From Streptomyces sp. CGMCC 4.7035 (GTDB lineage: Bacteria; Actinomycetota; Actinomycetes; Streptomycetales; Streptomycetaceae), in assembly GCF_031583065.1 (NCBI RefSeq), contig NZ_CP134053.1, positions 6,737,001-6,801,000 of the forward strand: a stretch of DNA of 64,000 nucleotides, in the 5' to 3' direction. Both the position numbers and the translations under genes were made by a program. This document shows, one piece after another, positions 1-10,027 of the stretch. Numbering within the stretch: the first letter of the stretch is position 1; each line of letters starts with the position of its first letter. Below the pieces are notes generated by a model. It saw only the letters and a list, made by a program, of their open reading frames with translations. It was not told the DNA's origin and searched no databases.

Positions 1-76
1 CGGGACCGCGGGCGAGCAGGAGCTGATCGTCGCGGACGCAGATGGCGTAGGCCGCCACCCTCAACTTTTTGCGCAC
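1..76 (-). CDS. Nudix hydrolase, N-terminal fragment (runs off window)
   Basis: Reading the minus strand from a GTG at 76 gives about 25 codons beginning VRKKLRVAAYAICVRDDQLL and continuing LARGP to the window edge. This beta-strand pattern (hydrophobic strand, short charged turn, LLLAR) is typical of the first strands of Nudix hydrolases, which cleave nucleoside diphosphates linked to another moiety. The Nudix box would lie outside the window, so the family call rests on the N-terminus only. No strong ribosome binding site is visible upstream of the GTG. It is divergent from the protease gene that starts at 445. Confidence 0.6.
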   Translation of the reverse strand, partial: MRKKLRVAAYAICVRDDQLLLARGP

Positions 77-444
77 AGTGGGACGTTAACCCGGAACGGC
101 ACCCACCGCTGGTGCTCCACGGCGACGGTGTGCGACAACCGCGCGAAGGCGTCCCGTCACTGCGCGCGAACCCGCGGGGACCGCACACCCCGGACTACGC
201 GCGTAGGAGGACGGTCGACTCTCGGGAATGTCCCGACCTGAGCCGTTAAGTCCCCGATGACGTATGGCGGGATCACGCCATGACTCCATCCCGCCCCGGT
301 CAACTCTCCCCAAACATCTGTCCCTTGGGTAAAGCTGAGCGGTCATCCGGACCCGAAATCCGGACGACCGCGACCAGGACCGATACCGATCCATCGTCGG
401 GTCCCGGCCGCACCACTTCGTTCCTTTACCTACAAGGGATGCCG
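77..444. other. Intergenic region upstream of the S8 protease
   Basis: No convincing gene is seen in these 368 bases. An 8-bp perfect inverted repeat (GGCGGGAT at 266-273, ATCCCGCC at 288-295, 14-nt loop) is present and could be a leader hairpin or operator. An AAGGG at 434-438 is suitably placed as the ribosome binding site for the ATG at 445. The promoter itself cannot be identified with confidence. Confidence 0.5.
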
Positions 445-3400
445 ATGACCACCGACCCTCACCGCGCCCCGATATCGGGCGCGAGACGCGTGGCCCGGAT
501 AGCCGTCGCCACGGCTGTCGTGGCCGCGCTCTCCGCGGCCGGGCCGATACCCCTGGCCTTCTCCGCGAACCACCCGTCCGCCGACGCCGATCCCGCCGTC
601 AAGTCGGCGAGTGCCAAGCTGGGTTCGGACGACGCCGACCTGCTCGCCGAGGCCAAGGCCGACGGCGCCAAGAACGTCACGATGATGATCGCCACCGCCC
701 CCGGGCAGACCGAGCAGGTCGCCGAGGAGCTGGACGCGGTCAAGGGCGGCTCCGTGGGCCGCACGTACGACAAGCTCGGCTACGTCCGCGCCACGGTCCC
801 GACGGCCAAGGCCGACGCGGCCATCGCCGCCGCCACGAAGCTGTCCTCCGTTCACGGCATCGACCTGCGGCAGGAGATCCAGCTCGACGACCCGACCCCG
901 GCCGCGGACACCGCAGCGGGCACCAAGTCCGACGCGGCCACGACCACTTACTCGGGTCCGAGCAAGAACACCCCCGCCGAGAACCCGTACAACCCGTCCT
1001 TCGAGACGGGCGCCGTCGACTTCGTCAAGGACCACCCGAAGGCGGACGGCCGCGGCATCACCATCGGCATCCTCGACTCCGGTGTGGACCTCGGCCACCC
1101 GGCGCTGCAGAAGACCACGACCGGCGAGCGCAAGATCGTCGACTGGGTGACCGCGACCGACCCGATCGTGGACAGCGACGCGACCTGGCGCCCCATGGTC
1201 ACCGCGGTCTCCGGCCCCACCTTCACCTACGGCGGCCAGACCTGGACGGCGCCGACGGGCTCGTACGAGATCAGCACCTTCAAGGAGTCCGCGACCACCG
1301 GCGGCGACGAGAAGGGCGACCTGAACCGCGACGGCGACACCACCGACAGCTGGGGCGTCCTGTACGACCCGGCGGCCGGCACGGTCACGCTGGACCTGAA
1401 CAACAACCACGACTTCTCCGACGACACGCCGATGAAGCCGTACAAGGACGGCTACCAGATCGGCTACTTCGGCACGGACAACCCGTCCACCGACGTCGTC
1501 GAGCGCGTGCCGTTCGTCGTGCAGATCCGCAAGGACGTCCCGATGGACCCCTACGGCGGGTCCTGGGTCGGCAAGAAGGCCGACTTCGTCAACATCGGCG
1601 TCATCGAGTCCGAGCACGGCACCCACGTCGCCGGCATCACCTCCGCGAACGGCCTGTTCGGCGGCAAGATGAACGGCGCGGCCCCGGGCGCGAAGATCGT
1701 CTCGTCCCGCGCCTGCACCTGGACCGGCGGCTGCACCAACGTCGCGCTCACCGAGGGCATGATCGACCTCGTCGTCAACCGTGGCGTCGACATCGTCAAC
1801 ATGTCCATCGGCGGCCTGCCGGCGCTCAACGACGGCAACAACGCGCGCTCCGAGCTGTACACGCGCCTCATCGACACCTACGGCGTCCAGCTGGTGATCT
1901 CCGCGGGCAACTCCGGCCCCGGTGCCAACACCATCGGCGACCCCGGCCTCGCGGACAAGGTGATCTCGGTCGGCGCGGGCATCTCCAAGGCGACCTGGGC
2001 CGCCAACTACGGCTCGCAGGTGGAGAAGAAGTACGCGCTGCTGCCCTTCTCCTCGCGCGGCCCGCGTGAGGACGGCGGCTTCACGCCGACCCTCGTCGCG
2101 CCCGGCGCCGCGATCAACACCACCCAGACCTGGCTGCCGGGGTCCCCGGTCGCCGAGGCGGGCTACTCGCTGCCGGCCGGCTACTCGATGCTCCAGGGCA
2201 CCTCGATGGCGTCCCCGCAGGCCGCGGGCGCCTCGGCGCTGCTGCTGTCGGCCGCCAAGCAGAAGGGCATCGACCTGACGCCCGCGAAGCTGCGCACGGC
2301 GCTGACCTCGACCGCCCACCACATCAAGGGTGTTCAGGCGTACGAGGAGGGCGCGGGCCGTATCGACATCGTCGACGCCTGGGACGCGATCCGCGACGAC
2401 GCCACCTCCCACGACTACACGGTCAAGGCCCCGGTCGACACCGCGATCGACTTCGCGCTCAAGACCCCGGGCTTCGGCACGGGCCTGTACGACCGCGAGG
2501 GCGGCCTCAAGGCGGGCGAGAAGAAGATGTACGACGTCACGATCACGCGTACGTCCGGCCCGGACAAGGCGGTCCGCCACGAGCTGTACTTCGAGAACAA
2601 CTACGCCCACACCTTCAAGATCGTCGGCTCCGACGAGGTGAAGCTGCCGCTGAACCAGCCGGTGACCGTCAAGGTCCAGGCCTCTCCCAAGGCCGCGGGC
2701 CTCAAGAGCGCGATCCTGGAGGTCGACGACCCGAAGACCGAGGGCGTCGACAAGCAGATCCTGACCACGGTCGTGGTGTCGACCCCGGTCAAGTACACCT
2801 ACTCGGCATCGAGTTCGGTGCAGCGCAACAGCTCGCAGTCGTACTTCCTGACCGTGCCCGAGGGCGCCAAGTCGCTGGAGGTCGCGATCGGCGGGCTGAA
2901 GGACAAGAGCCAGACCCGGTTCATCGCGATCCACCCGTACGGCACTCCGGTGGACAACACCTCGACGCCGTACTGCTACAACAACTACCTCGACGGCAAC
3001 GGCTGCAAGCCCGACGTGCGCTCGTACGCGGACCCGCAGGCCGGTGTCTGGGAGGTCGAGGTCGAGTCGCGCCGTACGTCGCCGCTGCTCGACAACCCGT
3101 ACAAGCTGGACGTCACCGTGCTCGGCGCGGCCTTCGACCCGGAGACCGTGACCGTGCCCGAGGCCAAGGTCGGCACCCCGGCCACCGCCTCCTGGAAGGT
3201 GACGAACAAGTACGCGGCGCTGGACGGCAAGCTGGCCGGCGGCGCGCTGGGCTCCTCGAAGTCGGCCCGGCCGACCATCAAGGGCGGCGAGACGCAGACC
3301 AGCACGGTCGAGGTGCCCGCGGGCGCCACGTCGCTGGACGTCGTCATCGGCAACGTCTCCGACACGGCCGCCGACCTCGACCTGACGGTGAAGGACGCGG

Positions 3401-3750
3401 CCGGCAACCAGGTCGGGCAGTCCGCGGACGGCGACTCCGAGGAGGCGGTGCACATCGCCTCTCCGGCCGCCGGTACGTACACCATCGAGGTCGCGGGCTA
3501 CTCGGTCCCGTCCGGCTCGACGGCGTACGACTACCAGGACGTGTTCTTCTCCTCCGCGCTCGGCCAGGTCACGGTCGACGCGTCTCCGGTGAAGCTCGGC
3601 ACGGGTGACTCCGCGACGGTGTCCGGCACGGTCACCGCGGCGGGCGCCGCTCCCGAGGGCCGGGAGTTCTTCGGCCAGGTCCAGCTGGTGAACGCGCGCG
3701 GCACGGTCGCGGGCATCGGCAGCGTGAAGATCGAGAAGGTCACGCCGTAA
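445..3750 (+). CDS. Large secreted S8 (subtilisin-like) serine protease
   Basis: Encodes 1101 aa. The start at 445 is preferred over the in-frame ATG at 439 because AAGGG lies six bases upstream of it. Residues 1-40 form a long Sec/Tat-style signal peptide with an arginine pair before the hydrophobic run, followed by an inhibitor_I9-like propeptide. The S8 catalytic triad is visible: Asp211 in GILDSGVD, His391 in EHGTHVAGI and Ser587 in GTSMASPQ, with the oxyanion Asn in ISAGNSGPG. The roughly 180-residue distance between Asp and His indicates an insert, as in large Streptomyces subtilases. The C-terminal 500 residues resemble beta-sandwich/pre-peptidase domains. It probably degrades extracellular protein. 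A hairpin terminator follows. Confidence 0.93.
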   Translation: MTTDPHRAPISGARRVARIAVATAVVAALSAAGPIPLAFSANHPSADADPAVKSASAKLGSDDADLLAEAKADGAKNVTMMIATAPGQTEQVAEELDAVKGGSVGRTYDKLGYVRATVPTAKADAAIAAATKLSSVHGIDLRQEIQLDDPTPAADTAAGTKSDAATTTYSGPSKNTPAENPYNPSFETGAVDFVKDHPKADGRGITIGILDSGVDLGHPALQKTTTGERKIVDWVTATDPIVDSDATWRPMVTAVSGPTFTYGGQTWTAPTGSYEISTFKESATTGGDEKGDLNRDGDTTDSWGVLYDPAAGTVTLDLNNNHDFSDDTPMKPYKDGYQIGYFGTDNPSTDVVERVPFVVQIRKDVPMDPYGGSWVGKKADFVNIGVIESEHGTHVAGITSANGLFGGKMNGAAPGAKIVSSRACTWTGGCTNVALTEGMIDLVVNRGVDIVNMSIGGLPALNDGNNARSELYTRLIDTYGVQLVISAGNSGPGANTIGDPGLADKVISVGAGISKATWAANYGSQVEKKYALLPFSSRGPREDGGFTPTLVAPGAAINTTQTWLPGSPVAEAGYSLPAGYSMLQGTSMASPQAAGASALLLSAAKQKGIDLTPAKLRTALTSTAHHIKGVQAYEEGAGRIDIVDAWDAIRDDATSHDYTVKAPVDTAIDFALKTPGFGTGLYDREGGLKAGEKKMYDVTITRTSGPDKAVRHELYFENNYAHTFKIVGSDEVKLPLNQPVTVKVQASPKAAGLKSAILEVDDPKTEGVDKQILTTVVVSTPVKYTYSASSSVQRNSSQSYFLTVPEGAKSLEVAIGGLKDKSQTRFIAIHPYGTPVDNTSTPYCYNNYLDGNGCKPDVRSYADPQAGVWEVEVESRRTSPLLDNPYKLDVTVLGAAFDPETVTVPEAKVGTPATASWKVTNKYAALDGKLAGGALGSSKSARPTIKGGETQTSTVEVPAGATSLDVVIGNVSDTAADLDLTVKDAAGNQVGQSADGDSEEAVHIASPAAGTYTIEVAGYSVPSGSTAYDYQDVFFSSALGQVTVDASPVKLGTGDSATVSGTVTAAGAAPEGREFFGQVQLVNARGTVAGIGSVKIEKVTP

Positions 3751-3767
3751 CGGGTGACGGCTGTGGT

Positions 3768-3803
3768 GGGCGGGCGTCCGTTGGTACCAGTGGGCGCCCG
3801 CCC
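3768..3803 (+). terminator. Hairpin terminator after the S8 protease
   Basis: A 9-bp perfect inverted repeat (GGGCGGGCG at 3768-3776 and CGCCCGCCC at 3795-3803) is followed by TTCTTT. It sits 18 bases after the protease stop and before the converging gene that ends at 3894. Confidence 0.7.
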
Positions 3804-3893
3804 TTCTTTCACGCTCGTGCGCACCACGGCGCGCACGCGTCGTCCCGCGCCACGGCGTGCGCCCGTCGCCCTCCTCTACGGCGTGCCCTGGCT

Positions 3894-4718
3894 CTACGGC
3901 GTGCACTGGGTCGTACGGGACGCCGGCAGGGCAGCGAGGATCGCGGCGCGCTCGCGCGCGATATCCGCCTCCGCGGTGGTCCAGCGGTCCGGGACCGCCG
4001 AGCCGCGCGGGATCCCGATCAGGGCGCGCTCGCCCTTGCCGAGCAGTGGGTCGCTGTCCTGGTCCATGAGGAAGGTGACCTCGGCCTTGCCGGTGCCGGG
4101 TTTGTAGTACCGGTCGACGGCCATCGTGATCCGGTACCGGGTGCTGCCGGACACGCGCCGAACGTCGCTCACCCTGCCCTCCACGACGAGCCGGGCGCAG
4201 GCGAGGTACCCGGCCTCGCTGCTCTTGGCCTCCCCCGCACCGGTGTCGGCCGCCTTCGAGGCCGCACTGTCGTCGACCCCGCGCCCGCTCTGCGCGACGA
4301 GCCATCCCGACCCGACGACCGCGGCGGCCATGACGGCCGCCACGAGGACGCCGAGGCCGAACCGGGCACCCCGGCGGCGCGACCGCTTCCCGGCCGGTCG
4401 AGGGAACGCGACGGACTCGGGCCGCGGCTCGGGCCCGGGCAGTGGCTTGGGCCCGGGCAGTGGCTTGGGCCCGGGCAGTGGCTTGGGCCCGGGCAGTGGC
4501 TTGGGCAGTGGCTCGGGCCCGGGCAGTGGTTCCGGCTCCGGTTCCGGCCCCGCCAGCGCCTCCGCGATGATCGCCAGCTGTTCGCGCAGCAGCGCCACGT
4601 CGGCCCTCGCCGCCCGGTGCTCGGCCAGGAACGCGGCATCGGCGTGCGCTCCTTCCGGCAGCGGCTCGCCGGTGATCGCAGCCATCAGCGCGTCGACGCC
4701 GTCGTACTCCGCGGCCAC
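3894..4718 (-). CDS. Single-pass membrane protein with Pro-Lys/Glu repeats, coupled to a sigma factor
   Basis: A 274-aa product is read from a GTG at 4718, one base after the stop of the sigma gene; the GAGG inside the sigma gene's last codons serves as ribosome binding site. The N-terminus (about 60 aa) is helical with charged heptads. It is followed by a proline-rich linker of tandem LPGPKP-type hexapeptides, a basic stretch RSRRR, one membrane segment near residues 130-150, and an outward domain with two cysteines. The organisation (cytoplasmic part, one helix, outer domain, next to an ECF-type sigma factor) is that of a membrane anti-sigma factor. No ZAS-type His/Cys motif is seen, so that role is inferred from context. 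Confidence 0.8.
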   Translation of the reverse strand: MAAEYDGVDALMAAITGEPLPEGAHADAAFLAEHRAARADVALLREQLAIIAEALAGPEPEPEPLPGPEPLPKPLPGPKPLPGPKPLPGPKPLPGPEPRPESVAFPRPAGKRSRRRGARFGLGVLVAAVMAAAVVGSGWLVAQSGRGVDDSAASKAADTGAGEAKSSEAGYLACARLVVEGRVSDVRRVSGSTRYRITMAVDRYYKPGTGKAEVTFLMDQDSDPLLGKGERALIGIPRGSAVPDRWTTAEADIARERAAILAALPASRTTQCTP

Positions 4719-4719
4719 G

Positions 4720-5253
4720 TCACACCACCTCGTCCTCGTGCAGACGGTCGCGCAGCGCGCGGACCGCCGAGTGGAGCCTGCTCTTGACCGTGCCCTCCGG
4801 GATGCCGAGCTCCTCCGCGATCCCCCGGACCGGCAGATCGGCGTAGAAGCGCAGGACGAGGACCTGGCGCTGGGCGTCGGGCAGGTCGTCCAGACCCTGG
4901 GCGACGGCCAGCGAGAGCACCCGGGAGTCCTCGCCGGAGGGGTGTTCCAGCTGCCGCAGGGAGGCGAGCCGCTCCCCCAGCCGCTCCTGGCGGCGCTTGG
5001 CCCGGTGCCAGTCCATCGCCAGGTTGGAGGCGACGACCGCCGCCCACGCGGACACGTCGCGCGGCGCCTCGCGTCCGCTCGCGGCCCGCTCCAGCAACCG
5101 CAGGCGGACCTGCTGCACCCCGTCCGGCAGGTCCGCCTGCGGCACTCCGCCGAGTGCGAGCACCGCCCGCACCCGCCGTTCCTGGGCCGCGTCCAGGGGG
5201 TCGTCCACCACGTGGTCCGCCCCCGCCCCGCGGCGGGCCATTCTGCGCAGCAC
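4720..5253 (-). CDS. ECF-type RNA polymerase sigma factor
   Basis: About 177 aa. Region 2 (about residues 15-85, including LPDGVQQVRLRLLERA and VASNLAMDWHRAKRR) and region 4 (about 120-172, LPDAQRQVLVLRFYADLP then a helix-turn-helix GIPEGTVKSRLHSAVRAL) are both present; no region 3 is visible. The GTG at 5253 is chosen because GGGGAGG lies seven bases upstream; an in-frame GTG at 5259 would overlap the ribosome binding site. The next gene starts one base after the stop, so the pair is translationally coupled. The upstream leader contains a nine-copy 12-bp tandem repeat. Confidence 0.92.
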   Translation of the reverse strand: MLRRMARRGAGADHVVDDPLDAAQERRVRAVLALGGVPQADLPDGVQQVRLRLLERAASGREAPRDVSAWAAVVASNLAMDWHRAKRRQERLGERLASLRQLEHPSGEDSRVLSLAVAQGLDDLPDAQRQVLVLRFYADLPVRGIAEELGIPEGTVKSRLHSAVRALRDRLHEDEVV

Positions 5254-5336
5254 AGCCACCCCTCCCCTTGCGCGTTTCCTCTACGACGCGGGAGGGGGCC
5301 GAAACGTTCGGACGACTTCTGGGAGATTCGGACGGC

Positions 5337-5444
5337 TTCCGGGAGATCTTCGGAGAGATCTTCCGGGGGACGTGCCGGGAGACGTTCCGGAAGATCTTTC
5401 GGGGGACGTGCCGGGAGACCCTCCGGAAGACGTTCCGGGATACG
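5337..5444. repeat. 12-bp tandem repeat, nine degenerate copies
   Basis: Nine consecutive 12-mers share the pattern TTCCGGGAGATC/ACG (5337-5348, 5349-5360 and so on to 5433-5444). Units three to five and six to eight form a higher-order 36-bp duplication (5357-5392 and 5393-5428). The block lies in the 450-base gap between the divergent sigma gene and asd. It is open in several frames but belongs to no supported gene. Confidence 0.9.
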
Positions 5445-5691
5445 CGGCAGAGGCATACGTCACACCGCCGCGTGGGCCGGGAGGCGGTGGGCAGGCAGGG
5501 GGCAGCACAGCTTGCGGCGCGGGGCGCCCACCGGGTGAATTTCTCCAGCTCAGGGGGATGGACGCCGGATGGCCGCAACCGGCGGCCCGGCCGTCACGTC
5601 CCACTCCTCGGGCACACGGGACAAAGAATTGGCAGGCGGGCCGGGGTCGGCCGCATGATGGAAAAGCCTCGGCCAGGCAACACGCACGTAA

Positions 5692-6729
<1,038 letters not shown>

Positions 6730-6733
6730 GGAC

Positions 6734-6781
6734 CACGCCGAAGGGGCGCCCACCGCTGCCGGTGGGCGCCCCTTCGGCGTG
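6734..6781. terminator. Bidirectional terminator between asd and the DUF1203 gene
   Basis: Perfect 22-bp arms at 6734-6755 and 6760-6781 with a 4-nt CTGC loop fill the whole 53-bp gap between two converging genes. The stem is strong enough to stop transcription from both sides. Confidence 0.9.
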
Positions 6782-6782
6782 T

Positions 6783-7259
6783 TCAGTCCCTGCGGACCTC
6801 GTACAGGAAACAGCCGTACTCCACGGCCCGCACATGGACGAGAGCCACCTCCGGATCCGCGAACGCCTGCGCGAAGGCCTCGTCGAAACCCTCCGGCCCC
6901 TCCACCAGGCGTCCGCCCAGGATGTGCCCGTGGGCCGAGTACCGGCGGACCGTCCGGTGGGCGTCCGCGAACGGGTGATCTTCCCCGTCCGGTCCACCGC
7001 ACTCCTCGGCATGGATGAAGACGGGCCCCTGCTCGTCGTACGCGCCCGGATCAGCGCCGGTCTCCGCCGCCCAGCGGCGCAGCGGGGCGTACGAGACGAG
7101 GGCGATCCGCTCCCCCCGGGCACTGCGGCCCAGACAGCACCGCAAAGGTGCGCCACCCTCGTCGTCGACCAGGGGAACCATGGGGCGCCCCGCGTCGTCG
7201 ACACCACGCAGCTCCTTCAGGACGGCAGGCTCAATGGGTCGTGCGCTGTACGTCGTCAT
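6783..7259 (-). CDS. DUF1203 family protein
   Basis: A 158-aa cytoplasmic protein starting MTTYSARPIEP from the ATG at 7259. The family signatures GGAPLRCCLGRS, ERIALVSYAPLRRW and GPVFIHAEEC are present. Function is unknown. There is no signal peptide or membrane segment. It converges on asd across a shared terminator and is divergent from pepN, whose start is 112 bases away. The long minus-strand frame that continues into pepN is a codon-bias shadow; the true start is fixed by the family N-terminus. Confidence 0.88.
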   Translation of the reverse strand: MTTYSARPIEPAVLKELRGVDDAGRPMVPLVDDEGGAPLRCCLGRSARGERIALVSYAPLRRWAAETGADPGAYDEQGPVFIHAEECGGPDGEDHPFADAHRTVRRYSAHGHILGGRLVEGPEGFDEAFAQAFADPEVALVHVRAVEYGCFLYEVRRD

Positions 7260-7370
7260 GCCCCAAGACTCCCGCCGACCCGCCCCGTCCACCGGCGGGA
7301 AACGGACATCGCGTTCGTGCAGGTCCCGTGGAAGGATGGCGCAACCCACACATAACGAGGAGATGACCGC

Positions 7371-9950
7371 GTGCCTGGCACAAACCTGACTCGCGAAGAG
7401 GCGCGGCAGCGGGCGAAGCTGCTCACCGTTGACTCGTACGAGATCGATCTCGACCTCTCCGGCGCGCAGGAGGGCGGCACCTACCGGTCCGTGACCACGG
7501 TGCGCTTCGACTCCGCCGAGAACGGCGCGGAGTCGTTCATCGACCTGGTGGCCCCGACCGTCCACGAGGTCACCCTCAACGGCGACCCGCTCGACCCCGC
7601 CGAGGTCTTCAAGGACTCGCGGATCGCGCTGCCCGGGCTCCTGGAGGGGCGCAACGTGCTCCGCGTGGTCGCCGACTGCGCGTACACCAACACCGGTGAG
7701 GGCCTGCACCGCTTCGTCGACCCCGTCGACCAGCAGGCTTACCTGTACACCCAGTTCGAGGTCCCGGACGCCCGCCGCGTCTTCGCGTCGTTCGAGCAGC
7801 CGGACCTGAAGGCCACTTTCCAGTTCACCGTGAAGGCGCCCACCGGCTGGACGGTGATCTCCAACTCGCCCACCCCGGAGCCCAAGGACGACGTCTGGGT
7901 CTTCGAGCCGACCCCGCGGATCTCGACGTACATCACGGCGCTCATCGTCGGCCCGTACCACTCCGTCCACAGCGTGTACGAGAAGGACGGTCAGAGCGTC
8001 CCGCTCGGCATCTACTGCCGTCCGTCCCTCGCCGAGTTCCTCGACTCGGACGCCATCTTCGAGGTGACCCGGCAGGGCTTCGACTGGTTCCAGGAGAAGT
8101 TCGACTACCAGTACCCGTTCAAGAAGTACGACCAGCTCTTCGTGCCGGAGTTCAACGCGGGCGCGATGGAGAACGCGGGTGCGGTCACCATCCGTGACCA
8201 GTACGTCTTCCGGTCCAAGGTGACGGACGCGGCGTACGAGGTGCGGGCGGAGACCATCCTGCACGAGCTGGCCCACATGTGGTTCGGCGACCTCGTGACC
8301 ATGGAGTGGTGGAACGACCTGTGGCTGAACGAGTCGTTCGCCACCTACACCTCCATCGCCTGCCAGGCGTACCACCCGGAGTCCCGGTGGCCGCACTCCT
8401 GGACCACCTTCGCGAACTCCATGAAGACGTGGGCGTACCGGCAGGACCAGTTGCCGTCGACGCACCCGATCATGGCCGAGATCAACGACCTCGACGACGT
8501 CCTCGTCAACTTCGACGGCATCACGTACGCCAAGGGCGCCTCGGTCCTCAAGCAGCTCGTCGCCTACGTCGGCATCGACGAGTTCTTCTCCGGCGTGCAG
8601 GCGTACTTCAAGCAGCACGCGTACGGCAACACGCGCCTGTCCGACCTGCTGGGCGCCCTGGAGGAGACCTCCGGCCGCGATCTGAAGACCTGGTCGAAGA
8701 AGTGGCTGGAGACGGCGGGCATCAACGTCCTGCGCCCGGAGATCGAGACGGACGCGGACGGGGTCATCACCTCCTTCGCCATCCGCCAGGAGGCCCCGGC
8801 GCTCCCGGCCGGTGCGAAGGGCGAGCCGACGCTGCGTCCGCACCGCATCGCGGTCGGCCTCTACAGCCTCGACGAGGACAGCGGCAAGCTGCTGCGTGAC
8901 GAGGACGGCCGGATCGAGCTGGACGTCGACGGCGAACTCACCGCCGTGCCGCAGCTCGTCGGCCGGCGCCGTCCGGACGTGGTCCTGCTCAACGACGACG
9001 ACCTGTCGTACGCGAAGGTCCGCCTGGACGAGAAGTCCCTCGCCTTCGTCACCGAGCACCTGGGCGACTTCGAGTCCTCCCTGCCCCGCGCCCTGTGCTG
9101 GGCCTCGGCCTGGGACATGACCCGGGACGCGGAGCTGGCGACCCGGGACTACCTCTCGCTCGTGCTGTCCGGGATCGGCAAGGAGTCCGACATCGGTGTC
9201 GTGCAGTCGCTGCACCGCCAGGTGAAGCTGGCGATCGACCTGTACGCCGACCCGACCGGGCGCGATGCGCTGCTGACCCGCTGGACGGACGCGACCCTGG
9301 CCCATCTGCGCGCCTCCGAGCCGGGCAGCGATCACCAGCTGGCGTGGGCGCGGGCCTTCGCGGCGACCGCCCGTACGCCGGAGCAGCTGGACCTGCTGGA
9401 GGGGCTGCTGGACGGTTCGCAGTCCATCGAGGGCCTGGTCGTCGACACCGAGCTGCGCTGGGCGTTCGTGGAGCGGCTCGCGGCGGTGGGCCGCTTCGAC
9501 GAGGCGGAGATCGCGGGCGAGCTGGAGCGTGACAAGACGGCGGCCGGTGAGCGGCACGCGGCCACCGCCCGGGCGGCCCGTCCGACCCCGGAGGCCAAGG
9601 CGGAGGCGTGGGCGTCGGTCGTCGAGTCCGACAAGCTGCCGAACGCCGTGCAGGAGGCTGTGATCGGGGGCTTCGTCCAGACCGACCAGCGCGAGCTGCT
9701 CGCCGAGTACACCGACAAGTACTTCGAGGTGGTCAAGGACATCTGGGACTCCCGCTCCCACGAGATGGCCCAGCAGATCGTGGTCGGCCTCTACCCGTCG
9801 ATCCAGGTCTTCGAGGAGACGCTGGCGAAGACCGACGCGTGGCTGTCCGCCGCCGAGCCGCCCCCGGCGCTGCGGCGCCTGGTCTCGGAGTCGCGTTCGG
9901 GCATCGAGCGGGCGCTGAAGGCGCAGGCGGCGGACGCGGCTGCGGTCTAG
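7371..9950 (+). CDS. pepN: Aminopeptidase N (M1 zinc metallopeptidase)
   Basis: An 859-aa M1 peptidase that removes N-terminal residues from peptides in the cytoplasm. The exopeptidase motif GAMEN is at residues 264-268. The zinc site HELAH has His298 and His302, with catalytic Glu299 and the third ligand Glu321 in LNESFA. An ERAP1_C-like helical domain occupies the C-terminal third. The GTG start has GAGGAG ten bases upstream. There is no signal peptide, as is usual for actinobacterial PepN. A hairpin terminator follows closely. Confidence 0.97.
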   Translation: MPGTNLTREEARQRAKLLTVDSYEIDLDLSGAQEGGTYRSVTTVRFDSAENGAESFIDLVAPTVHEVTLNGDPLDPAEVFKDSRIALPGLLEGRNVLRVVADCAYTNTGEGLHRFVDPVDQQAYLYTQFEVPDARRVFASFEQPDLKATFQFTVKAPTGWTVISNSPTPEPKDDVWVFEPTPRISTYITALIVGPYHSVHSVYEKDGQSVPLGIYCRPSLAEFLDSDAIFEVTRQGFDWFQEKFDYQYPFKKYDQLFVPEFNAGAMENAGAVTIRDQYVFRSKVTDAAYEVRAETILHELAHMWFGDLVTMEWWNDLWLNESFATYTSIACQAYHPESRWPHSWTTFANSMKTWAYRQDQLPSTHPIMAEINDLDDVLVNFDGITYAKGASVLKQLVAYVGIDEFFSGVQAYFKQHAYGNTRLSDLLGALEETSGRDLKTWSKKWLETAGINVLRPEIETDADGVITSFAIRQEAPALPAGAKGEPTLRPHRIAVGLYSLDEDSGKLLRDEDGRIELDVDGELTAVPQLVGRRRPDVVLLNDDDLSYAKVRLDEKSLAFVTEHLGDFESSLPRALCWASAWDMTRDAELATRDYLSLVLSGIGKESDIGVVQSLHRQVKLAIDLYADPTGRDALLTRWTDATLAHLRASEPGSDHQLAWARAFAATARTPEQLDLLEGLLDGSQSIEGLVVDTELRWAFVERLAAVGRFDEAEIAGELERDKTAAGERHAATARAARPTPEAKAEAWASVVESDKLPNAVQEAVIGGFVQTDQRELLAEYTDKYFEVVKDIWDSRSHEMAQQIVVGLYPSIQVFEETLAKTDAWLSAAEPPPALRRLVSESRSGIERALKAQAADAAAV

Positions 9951-9962
9951 GGGTACGTGGGT

Positions 9963-9992
9963 GAGGGCGCCCGGCGTGTGCCGGGCGCCCTC
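9963..9992 (+). terminator. Hairpin terminator after pepN
   Basis: Thirteen-bp perfect arms (9963-9975 and 9980-9992) with a 4-nt GTGT loop lie 12 bases after the pepN stop, followed by TTC. Confidence 0.85.
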
Positions 9993-10027
9993 TTCAGGCT
10001 ATTTCGCCCCCGCCGCCCCTACATTTA

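Noticed and set aside
430..4305. Very long minus-strand open frame opposite the S8 protease
   Set aside because: It is Arg/Gly/Val-rich with no domain pattern and mirrors the G/C-biased third positions of the protease gene.
7260..9761. Minus-strand open frame continuing from the DUF1203 gene across pepN
   Set aside because: The true DUF1203 start is at 7259; the rest is antisense shadow of pepN.
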